Source: JASGKO01 sp049840595
GTDB lineage: Bacteria; Verrucomicrobiota; Verrucomicrobiia; Chthoniobacterales; Chthoniobacteraceae
Reading direction: 5' to 3'
Length of the DNA stretch: 64,000 nucleotides
NCBI GenBank assembly: GCA_049840595.1
Contig: JASGKO010000038.1
Coordinates: 1 to 64,000, forward strand
Below, in pieces: positions 1-11,791 of this stretch (the first letter of the stretch is position 1; every line of letters starts with the position of its first letter). The position numbers were made by a program, and so were the translations under genes. The notes below the pieces were generated by a model. The model had not been told where the DNA came from. It searched no databases and saw nothing but the letters and a program-made list of their open reading frames with translations.

Positions 1-64
1 TGTACTTGGTTCGTTACGTATTGCTAAGGTTAATAGGGAAACACGATAGATCCGAACAGCACCT
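1..64 (+). other. Untrimmed Nanopore adapter and native barcode 04 (artefact)
   Basis: Positions 1-25 match the ONT ligation adapter with a few errors, ending in TTACGTATTGCT. Positions 26-33 are AAGGTTAA, the 5' native-barcode flank. Positions 34-56 match native barcode 04 (begins TAGGGAAACACGATAGA, ends TCCGAA) with one A missing. Positions 57-64 are CAGCACCT, the 3' flank. The order and spacing are exactly those of a barcoded Nanopore read end. This is library sequence, so genomic sequence starts at position 65. The reference sequences are from memory. Confidence 0.96.
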
Positions 65-1546
65 GTGGCGCACATCATCGGAGTCAGCGTGAGCGAAACG
101 GCGGCGGAAATGAGGATGGTCACCGCGAGGGTAATCGCAAATTCGCGGAACAACCGGCCGACGACATCGCCCATGAACAGCAGCGGAATCAACACCGCGA
201 TCAGTGAGATGGTGAGCGAGACGATCGTGAACCCGACCTGCGCGGAGCCTTTGAGCGCGGCCTCCAGCGGGGAATCCCCCTCTTCGAGATACCGGCTGAT
301 GTTCTCGATCATCACGATCGCGTCATCCACCACGAAGCCGGTTGCAATCGTGAGCGCCATCAGCGTGAGGTTGTTGAGACTGAAGCCCCACAAATACATC
401 ACCGCGAACGTGCCGACGATGGAAAGTGGCACCGTAATACTCGGGATGATCGTCGCCGAAAGATTGCGCAGGAAGATGAACATCACGAGCACCACCAGTA
501 CGATGGAAAGCGTAAGTTCGAACTCGCACGTCCTTCACCGAGGCACGAATGGTCGTGGTGCGATCGGTGAGCATCAGAAATATTGATCGCCGAGGGCAGC
601 GAGGTTTGCAGCTGGGGCAGCAGCGTCTTGATCTGGTCCACGACCTGAATCACGTTCGCACCGGGCTGGCGCTGGATGTTGAGAATGATCGCGGGCGTCC
701 TGGTTCACCCACGCGGCCGAGCTTGTGTTCTCGGCGCATCGTCGATCATCTTCGCGACGTCGGTGAGATGCACCGGCGCGCCGTTGCGGTAGACGACGAT
801 CAGCCCGTCGATAATCGTTGCTGTCGAGCGGAGCTGGTCGTTCGCATCGATGGTGTAGGACTGCGCGTCGGACCGTCGAAGTTGCCTTTGGCCTGATTGA
901 CGTTGGCCGCGCCAATCGTGGTGCGCAGGTCGTCGATGTTCATGCCATACGCGGCGAGCGCGACGCGGGTTCGCCTGGATGCGCACGGCGGGACGCTGCC
1001 CCCCGCTGATGCTGACGAGGCCGACGCCGGACACCTGCGAGATTTTTTGCGCGAGCCGGATATCGGCGAGGTCCTCGCACCTCGGTGAGCGGCATCGTCG
1101 TTCGAGGTGAGGGCGAGGGTGAGGATCGGCGCATCGGCGGGATTCACCTTCGTTATAGATCGGCGGCGCGGGAAGATCCGTAGGCAGCAGGTTCCCGGCG
1201 GCATTGATCGAGGCCTGCACTTCCTGCTCGGCCATGTCGAGACTGAGTAGCGAGACTGAATTGCAGCGTGATCACCGAGGCGCCCGCCCGAGCTGGTCGA
1301 GGACATCTGGTTTAGCCCCGGCATCTGGCCGAACTGCTTTTCGAGCGGCGCAGTAATGGACGACGCCATCACATCCGGGCTCGCGCCGGGATAAAACGTT
1401 TGCGACCTGGATCGTTGGATAGTCGACTTCAGGCAGCGCGGAGAGCGGGAAATGCTGAAACGCGACGATGCCCGACCAGCAGGATCGCCGACCATGAGCA
1501 GCGACGTCGCCACCGGTCGCAGGATGAACGGACGGGAGGGATTCAT
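65..1546 (-). CDS. RND multidrug efflux permease (MdtB/AcrB-like), 3'-truncated and frameshifted
   Basis: This is the inner-membrane pump subunit of a tripartite RND efflux system (HAE1 family). The N-terminus MNPSRPFILRPVATSLLMV is the usual first helix of MdtB/MdtC-type pumps. Pieces in all three frames give the rest of the porter domain (ITAPLEKQFGQMPGL; ISGGQRPAVRIQ; YGMNIDDLRTTIGAANVNQ). The part nearest the window edge gives transmembrane segments that include the family's VVDDAIVMIENI motif. Roughly half of a ~1030-residue protein is present; the rest is cut off by the contig end at position 65. At least five frame changes occur in under 1.5 kb, next to an adapter sequence, so I read them as sequencing indels. 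The ATG overlaps the stop of the upstream fusion-protein gene (ATGA), which indicates an operon. Confidence 0.85.
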
Positions 1547-2848
1547 TTACGAAGTCTGCCGGTGATGATGCTGCCGGGCGGCCTGGGGCGAAGCCGACGG
1601 GCTCGCGGCCCCGTTCCGGGCGAGGACACCTGCACCTTCGCCCCATCTTTCAGCTTGTCCGCCCCGTCCACCACTACGACCTGCCCCGCCTGCAGCCCTT
1701 CGTTGATTGCCGTGTTGTCGCCATCCACCGAGCCCGGGGTGATTTTCTGCACCTTCACCGTCTGCCCCTGCTCCACCACGTAAACGAACTTGGAATTCTG
1801 CGTCCCCTCCTGGATCGCCGCGGTCAGGCACCAGCACCTGGTCGTGCAAAGTGCGCACGAGCACCTGCACGTTCACGAATTGGTTTGGGAACAGCTTGTC
1901 GTCCTCATTGGGAACAGGTCGCCTTCAGCTTCACCGTGCCGGTGCTGGTGTCGATCTGGTTGTCGGTGGTGAGCAGCGTTCCACTCGCGAGCTTGGTCTG
2001 GAACGCGCGGTCATACGCATCCACGCTCAGCTTTTCCCCCGCCGCTGCAGTTGCGAAAGCACGTCGGGCAGGCTGTCCTCGGGAATCGTGAAATTCACGC
2101 CCATCGGCTGCATCTCGGTGATGACGACCAGCCCATTCGTATCCGTGCTCTGGATGATGTTGCCCGGGTCCACCTCCGCGGCCCGACCCGACCGCTCGCG
2201 GGCGCGGTGATGTGGGAATACTCAGCTGGTTGAGGTCCGCATTGTTCACGCTGCCCTGGTCGGCATCCACCGCGCCCTCATCCTGCATTACCAGCGCGGC
2301 TTGCGTATCGTAGGTCTGCTGGGTGGTGGCCTTCTGCGAGAGCAGCACGCGGTCGCGCTCGAGGTCGAGCTGCGCATTCTTCAACGAAGCCTGGTCCTTC
2401 TTCAACTGGCCCTGCGCCTCCAGCAGCGCAGCCTCGTAGGGACGCGGGTCGATCTCAGCCAATGCGTCCCCCTGCCTCACCATCTGCGCTTCCTGGAAAG
2501 CCACGCTCATAAGCTGGCCAGTCACGCGGCTTTTCACGGTCACGGTTGTCAACGGGGTAACGGTTCCGGAGCCCGGTCTTGGTAAATGCGAATGTCGACC
2601 CTGGCCGCAGTGGCCACGCCCACCGGCATCACGCGATTGGCCAGGCCCGCGGCTCCGTGTCTTCCCCCGCCACTCCCTTCCCCGGCCACGGCCCCCGTTG
2701 CGCCCGTTCCTTCCGCCGACTGTTTTTTTAAACAACTGTAAAGTCCGATCCCAGCCAGGAACAGAACCACGAGCCAAAAGCCCCGGCAGCAGAAAAAGCC
2801 CGGGCCTGGGTGGTTGCGATTGGTCCTGGTGCGGAGCGGGTGCTTCAT
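1543..2848 (-). CDS. RND efflux membrane fusion protein (MdtA-like), frameshifted
   Basis: This is the periplasmic adaptor that links an RND pump to an outer-membrane channel. The start MKHPLRTRTNRNHPG is followed by one hydrophobic segment (about residues 17-36) and a low-complexity Gly/Ala linker. Then comes the biotinyl-lipoyl-like core (TPLTTVTVKSRVTGQL, then VRQGDALAEIDPRPYEAALL), a coiled-coil hairpin (about 70 residues rich in Q, D and L), and the C-terminal beta-barrel (GLQAGQVVVVDGADKLKDGA). These pieces lie in different frames, with shifts near 2575, 2200 and 1850. The intact gene would encode about 430 residues, the family norm. It overlaps the permease gene at ATGA. The poor frame integrity is best explained by low-coverage Nanopore sequence near the contig end. 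Confidence 0.85.
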
Positions 2849-3204
2849 GAGGTTGGGCCATAGTGTTTCGGGCAGTCTGCTTTCGTGAATCCCGGGCTTA
2901 CCGGGTGTAACGGATTTCGTATTTTTCCAAAATCATGCAAGGCTCAAATTGCGATGCTTCATGATAATGTGTTCATCCATAGGTCCCTTTTTAATACTTC
3001 AACCCTTGGCACTCTGTTGGGGGTTCGTTTCGTTACAAAACCCGAACTTGCATCCTTTTCAGAGAAAATCATCCCATTTTGGAGACTTGCGGACTCCGAG
3101 CAAGTATTTTGCGTAACAAATGAAGTGTTCAAATTCCCTATATTTAACTTTTGTAATATCTATCATTTGAATGGATTGAATGCCAGACCTTGGCCCGTTC
3201 TCCC
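2849..3204. other. Divergent intergenic region, AT-rich
   Basis: About 356 bp separate the divergent efflux operon and the GAF gene. The stretch is clearly more AT-rich than its surroundings, especially 3120-3180 (for example CCTATATTTAACTTTTG), and must hold promoters for both directions. An open frame running from 2885 into the GAF gene has no domain signature and untypical composition, so I do not call it. No hairpin or repeat stood out. Confidence 0.5.
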
Positions 3205-3954
3205 ATGCAAGCACCCATTCCTGATCACGAAAACGAGCGCCTCCAAAGCCTCTACGAATACAAGATTCTCGACACCAAGCCGGAAGCCGGCTTCGACGAC
3301 CTCACACGCCTGGCTGCCTTCATTTGCGACACGCCCATTTCCACCGTGACCCTGGTGGATACGGATCGCCAGTGGTTCAAGTCCAAGGTGGGCTTCACTC
3401 ACGACAGCGATCCCCGCGAGCAGTCGATCTGCGCGCACGCGATCGTGGGCGAGGAACTTTTCATCGTGCCCGATACCACCCTCGATGACCGCTTTGCGGG
3501 CTTGAACGCCGTGGTCGGCGGACCGAAGATCCGCTTTTACGCGGGAGCCCCGCTAAGAGCACGCGATGGCTTCATCCTCGGAACCCTGTGCGTGATCGAC
3601 AACAAGGCCCGAACCCTGAGCGAAGAGCAAAAGGACGCCTTGAGGGCACTGAGCCGCCAGGTAATGGCCCAGTTGGAATTGCGGCGCAACCTGGAGGAAC
3701 TGCGCATGGCGCTGGCAGCACGCGATGTCATCGAGGAGTCCAAAACGCAGGTGATCCATGAGCTGGAGCGGGCCCTCGAACAGGTCAATACCCTCACCGG
3801 CCTTCTCCCCATTTGCGCCTGGTGCAAAAAGATTCGCGACGACTCCGGTTACTGGGGGGAAGTGGAGACTTATATCGCCGATCATTCGACCGCGACTTTT
3901 AGTCACGGCGTGTGCCCGGACTGTGTAAAACTGCATCTGCGGAACGAGCAATAA
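3205..3954 (+). CDS. GAF-domain sensory protein with C-terminal CxxC pair
   Basis: The 249-residue soluble protein has a GAF domain (about residues 20-155), a charged coiled-coil linker (about 160-200) and a C-terminal module with CAWCKKIRDD ... HGVCPDC. This CxxC...CxxC tail recurs at the ends of PAS, GAF and receiver proteins in environmental bacteria and may bind a metal, although its function is unsettled. No kinase, GGDEF or HTH output domain is present, so it may signal through partner contacts. ATG 3205 is preferred over an in-frame TTG at 3190 because the GAF family N-terminus (P-x-x-E-x-x-R-L-x-x-L) starts just after it. The ligand cannot be read from the sequence. Confidence 0.8.
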   Translation: MQAPIPDHENERLQSLYEYKILDTKPEAGFDDLTRLAAFICDTPISTVTLVDTDRQWFKSKVGFTHDSDPREQSICAHAIVGEELFIVPDTTLDDRFAGLNAVVGGPKIRFYAGAPLRARDGFILGTLCVIDNKARTLSEEQKDALRALSRQVMAQLELRRNLEELRMALAARDVIEESKTQVIHELERALEQVNTLTGLLPICAWCKKIRDDSGYWGEVETYIADHSTATFSHGVCPDCVKLHLRNEQ

Positions 3955-4083
3955 AATGCGCAAAATGACCCGCTTTTCTGCCAAAAAACCGGGAAATTAG
4001 CAGTTTACAGCCCGCAGACCTTCTGCCACCTTGTCCCCTTCTCTTTTTGATTCAGATATATAGACAAGGTTGATCCAGATATT

Positions 4084-4332
4084 ATGGAAAATATAATCGC
4101 CGCCACCGAGACGCAGGTCGAGCGCAAGCATTTCTTCATCGAATTTCGCGAAAATCCACGCGGCCAGTTTTTACGCATTACCGAGGAAGCCCACGGACGC
4201 CGGAATTCCATCATCGTTCCCAGCACGGGACTCGCCGACTTCATGGTCGCGATCAATCAGGTGCTCGGGGCGGTCGCGAAGTCGCATGCGGCGGGGGCAC
4301 CCGAGGCTGCGTCAAAAGCCAGCGCGGCTTGA
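4084..4332 (+). CDS. PUR-alpha-type single-stranded nucleic-acid-binding protein
   Basis: The 82-residue protein is essentially one PUR repeat: a four-strand sheet plus helix with the core ERKHFFIEFRENPRGQF, then FLRITEE and RRNSIIVPSTGLADFM. Bacterial PUR proteins (such as the Borrelia one) bind ssDNA or RNA as dimers through these sheets. The C-terminal 15 residues are Ala-rich and probably disordered. It lies alone between the GAF gene and ppdK, about 70 bp before ppdK, in the same direction. A short hairpin follows its stop. A role in RNA binding or translational control is inferred from the family, not shown here. Confidence 0.82.
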   Translation: MENIIAATETQVERKHFFIEFRENPRGQFLRITEEAHGRRNSIIVPSTGLADFMVAINQVLGAVAKSHAAGAPEAASKASAA

Positions 4333-4337
4333 CCTGA

Positions 4338-4354
4338 AAGCGGCAGAGCCGCTT
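4338..4354 (+). terminator. Short hairpin after the PUR gene, weak terminator candidate
   Basis: AAGCGGC / GCCGCTT form a perfect 7-bp stem with a 3-base loop right after the PUR stop codon. There is no T run directly behind it (a TTTTT comes about 13 bases later), so termination is uncertain. It may only separate the PUR and ppdK messages partly. Confidence 0.3.
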
Positions 4355-4401
4355 CTCCGCCCGGTTTTTGGTCGAATCCCCTTTTTCAACCAAAACCACA
4401 T

Positions 4402-7251
<2,850 letters not shown>

Positions 7252-7282
7252 TCGCCGGACCACCGATAGTAATTCATCCCCC

Positions 7283-7314
7283 AAAAGCGGCCGCCTCAAA
7301 AACGGCCGCTTTTT
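7283..7314 (+). terminator. Rho-independent terminator of ppdK
   Basis: AAAAGCGGCCG (7283-7293) pairs perfectly with CGGCCGCTTTT (7303-7313) around a 9-base loop, ending in a T run. It lies 32 bp after the ppdK stop. The stem's A/T flanks would also work on the other strand for the convergent membrane-protein genes. Confidence 0.85.
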
Positions 7315-7338
7315 GCTGAACCGCACTTTCCGCAGAAA

Positions 7339-7635
7339 CTACAAGGCCGCTTGGTGCCGCAGAAAAACGAGAAAGGCAATGAACGGCAACTGGCACCCCA
7401 GCCCAAACGCGATATACGACCACCGCGGCGCATATCTTTCGCCGATATAATCATAGATATCGTCGCGCATTCCTTTGATTAGAAACCGCAATCCAAATAG
7501 TGCCAATAACCCCAGCGCCACCAGCCCCCCGCTGATTCTATTTTGGAACACATAGGTGCTCCGCAGATCAATCAGCGCCAGGAGAGATATCATAGAAAAA
7601 TTCAGATCAAAGCCCGCTCGCAAAAGTCGAGTCAC
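7339..7635 (-). CDS. Small membrane protein, unknown function
   Basis: The 98-residue protein has about three hydrophobic segments (around residues 13-25, 35-53 and 72-92) and ends FLVFLRHQAAL. I recognise no family. It overlaps the upstream membrane-protein gene by 29 bp, suggesting translational coupling within a three-gene set (8458 to 7339). An indel joining or splitting these two frames cannot be excluded in an assembly with other indels, but both reading frames have plausible membrane topology on their own. Confidence 0.55.
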   Translation of the reverse strand: MTRLLRAGFDLNFSMISLLALIDLRSTYVFQNRISGGLVALGLLALFGLRFLIKGMRDDIYDYIGERYAPRWSYIAFGLGCQLPFIAFLVFLRHQAAL

Positions 7636-8086
7636 TGCTCATTGGCTGCATATGATTCCCGCACCGAGTGCGCAGCAGCACGATCATCGTAAACACTCCC
7701 AGCAGCGTTCCCAGCGGAACGTGCACGCAATTCAACCCCGCCCCCACGAGCGAAAAGCCCCGATGCCGACGGCGACCGAAACAAATCGCCGAAATGATAT
7801 TCAACACAAGATAAGCGACTAAAAAGACCGCCCCAAACAGGTAAAACCATTTGAACACGCCGAAGAACTCGACCGGAGAGGGATCGCTTTCGATATTCCC
7901 CATCATCTTCGGATTGGAAATAAACGACTGCATGATCGTGTAGTGCAGAACCAAAAATCCCATCCCGAAAACGCTCAATCCCGCCCCAACATAATGGCAA
8001 ATCGTCAGGATGCGCAGATACTCGGCATCCACTTTTCTTTGATCACGAAATAATGATGGCGGGGGAGTCATATCATCGCGGGGCAT
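7607..8086 (-). CDS. Multi-pass membrane protein, unknown function
   Basis: The 159-residue protein has a short polar N-terminus (RDQRKVDAEYLRILTICHY), then hydrophobic segments at about 33-52, 80-104 and 112-137, and a polar tail. The pattern 'EYLRILTICHYVGAGLSVF ... GVFTMIVLL' resembles small integral membrane proteins that I associate with Verrucomicrobia and Planctomycetes, but I cannot name a family. It is the middle gene of a tight minus-strand set and ends inside the next gene. It lies 6 bp after the upstream gene. Confidence 0.6.
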   Translation of the reverse strand: MPRDDMTPPPSLFRDQRKVDAEYLRILTICHYVGAGLSVFGMGFLVLHYTIMQSFISNPKMMGNIESDPSPVEFFGVFKWFYLFGAVFLVAYLVLNIISAICFGRRRHRGFSLVGAGLNCVHVPLGTLLGVFTMIVLLRTRCGNHMQPMSSDSTFASGL

Positions 8087-8092
8087 TCCAAT

Positions 8093-8458
8093 TCATACCT
8101 GATTCCTCTGGCTTCTTAGAAAGAGCCGGTATCGAATAACCTTCGTCAAACACATTAGCGCCAAGAAAACGAGCACCGCCCAAATGATTGCCACCTTTCT
8201 TTCCCATCCCAGCCAATAAATATCATCCGGGTCATCCGACAGCGGAGGATTAATCAAACCCCACGGCTGCATCAGTGCGCCAATCGCCAGCAGCAACCCC
8301 AAGGCCATCACCATTGTCACTTTCGAACGTCGCCACCAGGAAAAGGCCAGAAAAACAGCCGCTAATAAAAGGATACTGCTCACAATTAATAGTCCGTCCC
8401 ACTCTGCGGCCTCCGCCAAACCTGCTTCCGCGATCACCAGTTGCATAGTGCGATACAT
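8093..8458 (-). CDS. Small membrane protein, unknown function
   Basis: The 121-residue form starts at ATG 8458 (MYRTMQLVIAEAGLAEAAE) and has hydrophobic segments at about 24-43, 48-63 and 87-106, ending in a basic tail. The frame stays open upstream to 8602. That extension would be translated from a dispersed intergenic repeat (8563-8590, reading TAEARRRG), so I place the start downstream of it. No family is recognised. It heads the three-gene membrane-protein set. Confidence 0.5.
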   Translation of the reverse strand: MYRTMQLVIAEAGLAEAAEWDGLLIVSSILLLAAVFLAFSWWRRSKVTMVMALGLLLAIGALMQPWGLINPPLSDDPDDIYWLGWERKVAIIWAVLVFLALMCLTKVIRYRLFLRSQRNQV

Positions 8459-8562
8459 TGATCGCCAAACCGCTATTCCGCCAGCCTCAATTACCTTCGT
8501 CTTCTTGCCATAAACCTGGTGCAATTTTTCAAAGGATGCTCCACCATTGAAATTCCCTCCCG

Positions 8563-8590
8563 CTCCGCGCCTCCGCGCCTCGGCGGTGAA
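8563..8590. repeat. Dispersed 'CACCGCCGAGGCGCGGAG' intergenic repeat, copy 1
   Basis: On the minus strand this reads TTCACCGCCGAGGCGCGGAG followed by GCGCGGAG. It matches a second copy at 26631-26659. The motif lies in the divergent gap between the small membrane-protein set and bamA and is not part of either gene. Confidence 0.6.
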
Positions 8591-8727
8591 ATTCCCGCCC
8601 AATCACCGGGAAATCGCCGAAGCGGCACAATTCGTTGCTTGACGATGCCCGCCGCATTCTCCATCTATGGCGCGATTTTCAAGCCGCTGCGTCAATGGAA
8701 CGCGCACTGTGGCTGCACACCATACCT

Positions 8728-11067
8728 ATGACATCACGAATCACTGCCGTCTCTGGAGCGCTGCTCATTACCGCACTGGCAACAACCGCCTCCCTGCATG
8801 CCCAGGAACTGGCCCCATCCACCGGCCAGACAGCCCCGGCCCAGACCGAGGCCCAATCCGCCCCAATCGTCCGCGCCATTGAAATCCAGTTTGCCGGCCC
8901 CTCCAATCTGAGCCAGGAGCGCATCCTCGCCAACATGCGCACCAAGGTCGGCCGCCCCTACTCCGATACCGTCGTTGAAGAGGACATCCGCAACCTTTAC
9001 GCCACCGGCAACGTTGCCAACGTCCGTATCTTCGGTGAGAACGTCACCGACGGCGTGAAAGTCGTCGTCGTGCTCCAGACCAAGGCCACCATCGGCGCGG
9101 TCGAAATCGATGGGGCCAACCTCATCAAGCCCGCCAAGATTCGCAAGGAACTCACGGTCAAGCCCGGCCAGACCTTGAACGAAGCCTCGGTCGAAGTGGA
9201 CCGCCAGAAGATCCTCTCCCTCTACGCGGACAAGAACTACACCAACACCACCGTCCAGACCAAGGTGGACAACGATCCCAAGAGCGGCAAGGCCACCGTC
9301 ACCTTCCAGGTCACCGAAGGCGGCAAGATGGTCATTCACGCCATCCACTTCACCGGCAACACCGTCTTCAAGGAGAAGGAACTTGTGAAGCAGATGAAGA
9401 CGCGCCCGAGCAACATCCTCTCCTTCTTCACCAAGACGGGCCGCGTGGATGACGACCAGATCCAACAGGACATCCTGAGCCTCCGCGAATACTACCAGAA
9501 TGCGGGTTATATCGACGTGCAGGTGGCCTCGCCGCAGATCAACCAGATCGGCAAGGGCAAGGTGGATCTCGTCTTCGGCGTCAACGAAGGCACCCAGTAC
9601 CATGTGAAGGATCTCTCCCTCGAAGGTACCCAGGCGCTCAGCGAAGCGGATGTGCGCAAGCAGATCAGCACCGCTCCCGGCGCGGTTTTCTCGCCCAAGA
9701 AGATGCGTGACGATACCAAGCGCATCGAAGACCTCTACGGCTCGCAGGGCTATGTCGATCTCGACGTGCAGCCCTCAACCACCCCGGCCGGCAATGGCCT
9801 CATCAACGTGGACTACAAGCTCACCGAGGGCTCCCAGTCGTATATCGAAAAGGTGAACATCACCGGCAACACCACGACCAAGGACAAGGTGATCCGCCGC
9901 GAACTCGCGGTCGGCCCCGGCGACATCTACAACACCACCCTCGTGGACGCCAGCAAGCAGCGTCTCGACGGCCTCAACTACTTCTCCCGCATCGACACCT
10001 ATCCTTCCGACAGCGGCGTCCCCGGTCGCAAGGACTTGAACGTGCAAGTGGAAGAAAAGCGCACCGGCTCCTTCAACTTCGGCGCCGGCTTCAGTTCCGT
10101 GGACAGCCTCGTCGGCTTCGTGGAACTCCAGCAGACCAATTTCGACCTCTTCCACTGGCCCGACTTCACCGGTGGCGGCGAGCGTTTCCGCGCCCGCATC
10201 CAGTACGGCACCCAGCGCAAGGACATCATCCTCTCGCTCACCGAGCCCTACTTCCTCGACTACCGGCTCTCCGTCGGCGGCGAACTCTTCTACCGCGACC
10301 TGAACTTCGTTAGCAACTACTACAACCAGTCCGACATCGGCGGCGACATCTTCGCCCGCAAGTCGCTCAATGCCTTCACCTACGCCTCGCTCACCTACCG
10401 CCTGGAACAGCTCGGCATCAACAGCGTGGCCTCGGATGCCTCGGATGAAATCAAGTCCCAGGCTGGCAAGAAGATGAAGAGCTCGCTGACCCTGCTCATC
10501 GACAACGATACGCGTGACAGCATCTTCCTCACCCGCACCGGCCATCGCATCGACTTCAGCGTCGGCGGCGCGGGCCTCGGTGGCGATGTGAAGGACTACA
10601 CGATGGACCTGAGCGCCTCGCAATACTTCCACCTCCCGTGGGATACCATCCTCCTCTTCAACGGCGAGGTGGCCACGGTGGACGGCTGGTCGAACAGCGA
10701 TGTGCCGATCTTTGACCGCGAGTTCCTCGGCGGCGGCAACGACCTCCGCGGCTTCGACTACCGCGCGGTGGGTCCGAAGGATCGCTACGGCGAGCCGCTC
10801 GGTGGCAACACCATGGCCCGCCTCACCGTCGAATACACCTACCCGATCGTGGACAAGGTGCGCGGTGCCTTCTTCATGGACAGCGGCTTTGTCAACGCCT
10901 CGGCCTACGACTTCAGCTTGAATGACCTCAACACCGACGTCGGCATCGGCGTCCGCGTTGATCTTCCCATCGGCCCGGTCCGCATCGACTACGGCATTCC
11001 GATCCAGTCCGACCATTTCAACAAATCAAGCGGCAAATTTAATTTCAATATTGGCTATCAATTTTGA
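8728..11067 (+). CDS. bamA: Outer-membrane protein assembly factor BamA
   Basis: BamA is the essential beta-barrel core of the BAM complex, inserting outer-membrane proteins. ATG 8728 (MTSRITAVSGALLITALA) gives a clean signal peptide ending near LHAQ. An in-frame upstream start at 8635 would bury it. The protein is 779 residues: five POTRA repeats (about 55-420, each ending with a G-N-x-x-x-x-D/E-x-x-I-like turn, for example HFTGNTVFKEKELV and NITGNTTTKDKVI) and a 16-strand barrel with FLGGGNDLRGFDYRAVGP, the conserved region around the L6 (V/I)RG(F/Y) loop motif. It ends in FNFNIGYQF, the aromatic C-terminal signal. The order bamA-skp-lpxD is the classical one. Confidence 0.96.
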   Translation: MTSRITAVSGALLITALATTASLHAQELAPSTGQTAPAQTEAQSAPIVRAIEIQFAGPSNLSQERILANMRTKVGRPYSDTVVEEDIRNLYATGNVANVRIFGENVTDGVKVVVVLQTKATIGAVEIDGANLIKPAKIRKELTVKPGQTLNEASVEVDRQKILSLYADKNYTNTTVQTKVDNDPKSGKATVTFQVTEGGKMVIHAIHFTGNTVFKEKELVKQMKTRPSNILSFFTKTGRVDDDQIQQDILSLREYYQNAGYIDVQVASPQINQIGKGKVDLVFGVNEGTQYHVKDLSLEGTQALSEADVRKQISTAPGAVFSPKKMRDDTKRIEDLYGSQGYVDLDVQPSTTPAGNGLINVDYKLTEGSQSYIEKVNITGNTTTKDKVIRRELAVGPGDIYNTTLVDASKQRLDGLNYFSRIDTYPSDSGVPGRKDLNVQVEEKRTGSFNFGAGFSSVDSLVGFVELQQTNFDLFHWPDFTGGGERFRARIQYGTQRKDIILSLTEPYFLDYRLSVGGELFYRDLNFVSNYYNQSDIGGDIFARKSLNAFTYASLTYRLEQLGINSVASDASDEIKSQAGKKMKSSLTLLIDNDTRDSIFLTRTGHRIDFSVGGAGLGGDVKDYTMDLSASQYFHLPWDTILLFNGEVATVDGWSNSDVPIFDREFLGGGNDLRGFDYRAVGPKDRYGEPLGGNTMARLTVEYTYPIVDKVRGAFFMDSGFVNASAYDFSLNDLNTDVGIGVRVDLPIGPVRIDYGIPIQSDHFNKSSGKFNFNIGYQF

Positions 11068-11123
11068 ACGGAATCCCTCCCCTGCGGTCTGTTGACCAAC
11101 CAAACCATTGCAAAAACCTTAGT

Positions 11124-11735
11124 ATGAAAAAACTCCTCACCCTCACTAGTCTGATCATCGTCTCCCTGATCGGCAGCGCCCTCTCGGCGAATGCCCAGCT
11201 CAAGGTCGGCACGGTGGACATGAACAAGATTTTCTCGTCCTACTACAAGACCAAGGACGCCGAAAGCCGCATCAACGAAGCCCGCAACGAAGCGAAGAAG
11301 GAACTCGACGACCGTATGGACACCCATAAGAAGGCGCTCGACGAGATCAACGGGATCAACGACCAGCTCAAGAAGAGCGAGCTGAGCAAGGATGCGAAGG
11401 ACAAGCTCAACACGTCCCTGAACCAGAAGATCGCCGACTTCCGCACCGCGGAAAGCGAGATCACGGATTTCAAGAACACCCGTGAGAAGCAGCTCCAGGA
11501 ACAGGCCGTGCGCATGCGCAACAGCATCGTGCAGGAAATCAACGGTCTCGTGCAGGCCAAGGTAAAGAGCGACAACTACGACCTCGTTTTCGACAAGTCG
11601 GGCATGAGCCTCAACGGCGTGCCGATCCTCGTTTACTCCCGCGACGCGATGGACTTCAGCGACGACATCATCACCCAGCTTAACAAGAACAAGCCGAAGG
11701 ACACTTCCGCTCCTGCTGCCGGCGCCAAGAACTAA
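11124..11735 (+). CDS. skp: Periplasmic chaperone Skp/OmpH family
   Basis: The 203-residue protein has a signal peptide (MKKLLTLTSLIIVSLIG ... SANAQ). After it comes the family start LKVGTVDMNKIFSSYYKTK, two long charged helices forming the coiled-coil tentacles (about 45-150), and a short beta-strand region returning to the body (YDLVFDKSGMSLNGVPILVYS). Skp trimers hold unfolded outer-membrane proteins for BamA. The start is the ATG at 11124, 56 bp after bamA. A longer in-frame start at 11064 lacks a signal sequence. The C-terminal tail (LNKNKPKDTSAPAAGAKN) is low complexity. Confidence 0.93.
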   Translation: MKKLLTLTSLIIVSLIGSALSANAQLKVGTVDMNKIFSSYYKTKDAESRINEARNEAKKELDDRMDTHKKALDEINGINDQLKKSELSKDAKDKLNTSLNQKIADFRTAESEITDFKNTREKQLQEQAVRMRNSIVQEINGLVQAKVKSDNYDLVFDKSGMSLNGVPILVYSRDAMDFSDDIITQLNKNKPKDTSAPAAGAKN

Positions 11736-11749
11736 TTCCACCACCACCC

Positions 11750-11787
11750 GTCATCCAAAGGGTTTGGTTTGGATGACACCTATTTTT
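11750..11787 (+). terminator. Perfect hairpin with T run between skp and lpxD
   Basis: GTCATCCAAA (11750-11759) pairs perfectly with TTTGGATGAC (11768-11777) around an 8-base loop and is followed by TATTTTT (to 11787). It resembles an intrinsic terminator or attenuator and ends only 4 bases before the lpxD GTG start. It could lower lpxD expression relative to bamA/skp or act on translation initiation. Confidence 0.6.
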
Positions 11788-11791
11788 CTCA

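Noticed and set aside
1..64. Left end of a transposon or attachment site
   Set aside because: The sequence matches synthetic Nanopore adapter and barcode parts in the right order.
65..2848. Efflux genes as true pseudogenes
   Set aside because: Motifs and operon overlap are intact and the frame changes cluster at an adapter-bearing contig end, so sequencing error is the simpler explanation.
2885..3349. Open frame of 154 residues before the GAF gene
   Set aside because: It spans AT-rich promoter DNA and the first part of the GAF gene in another frame, with no domain or export signal.
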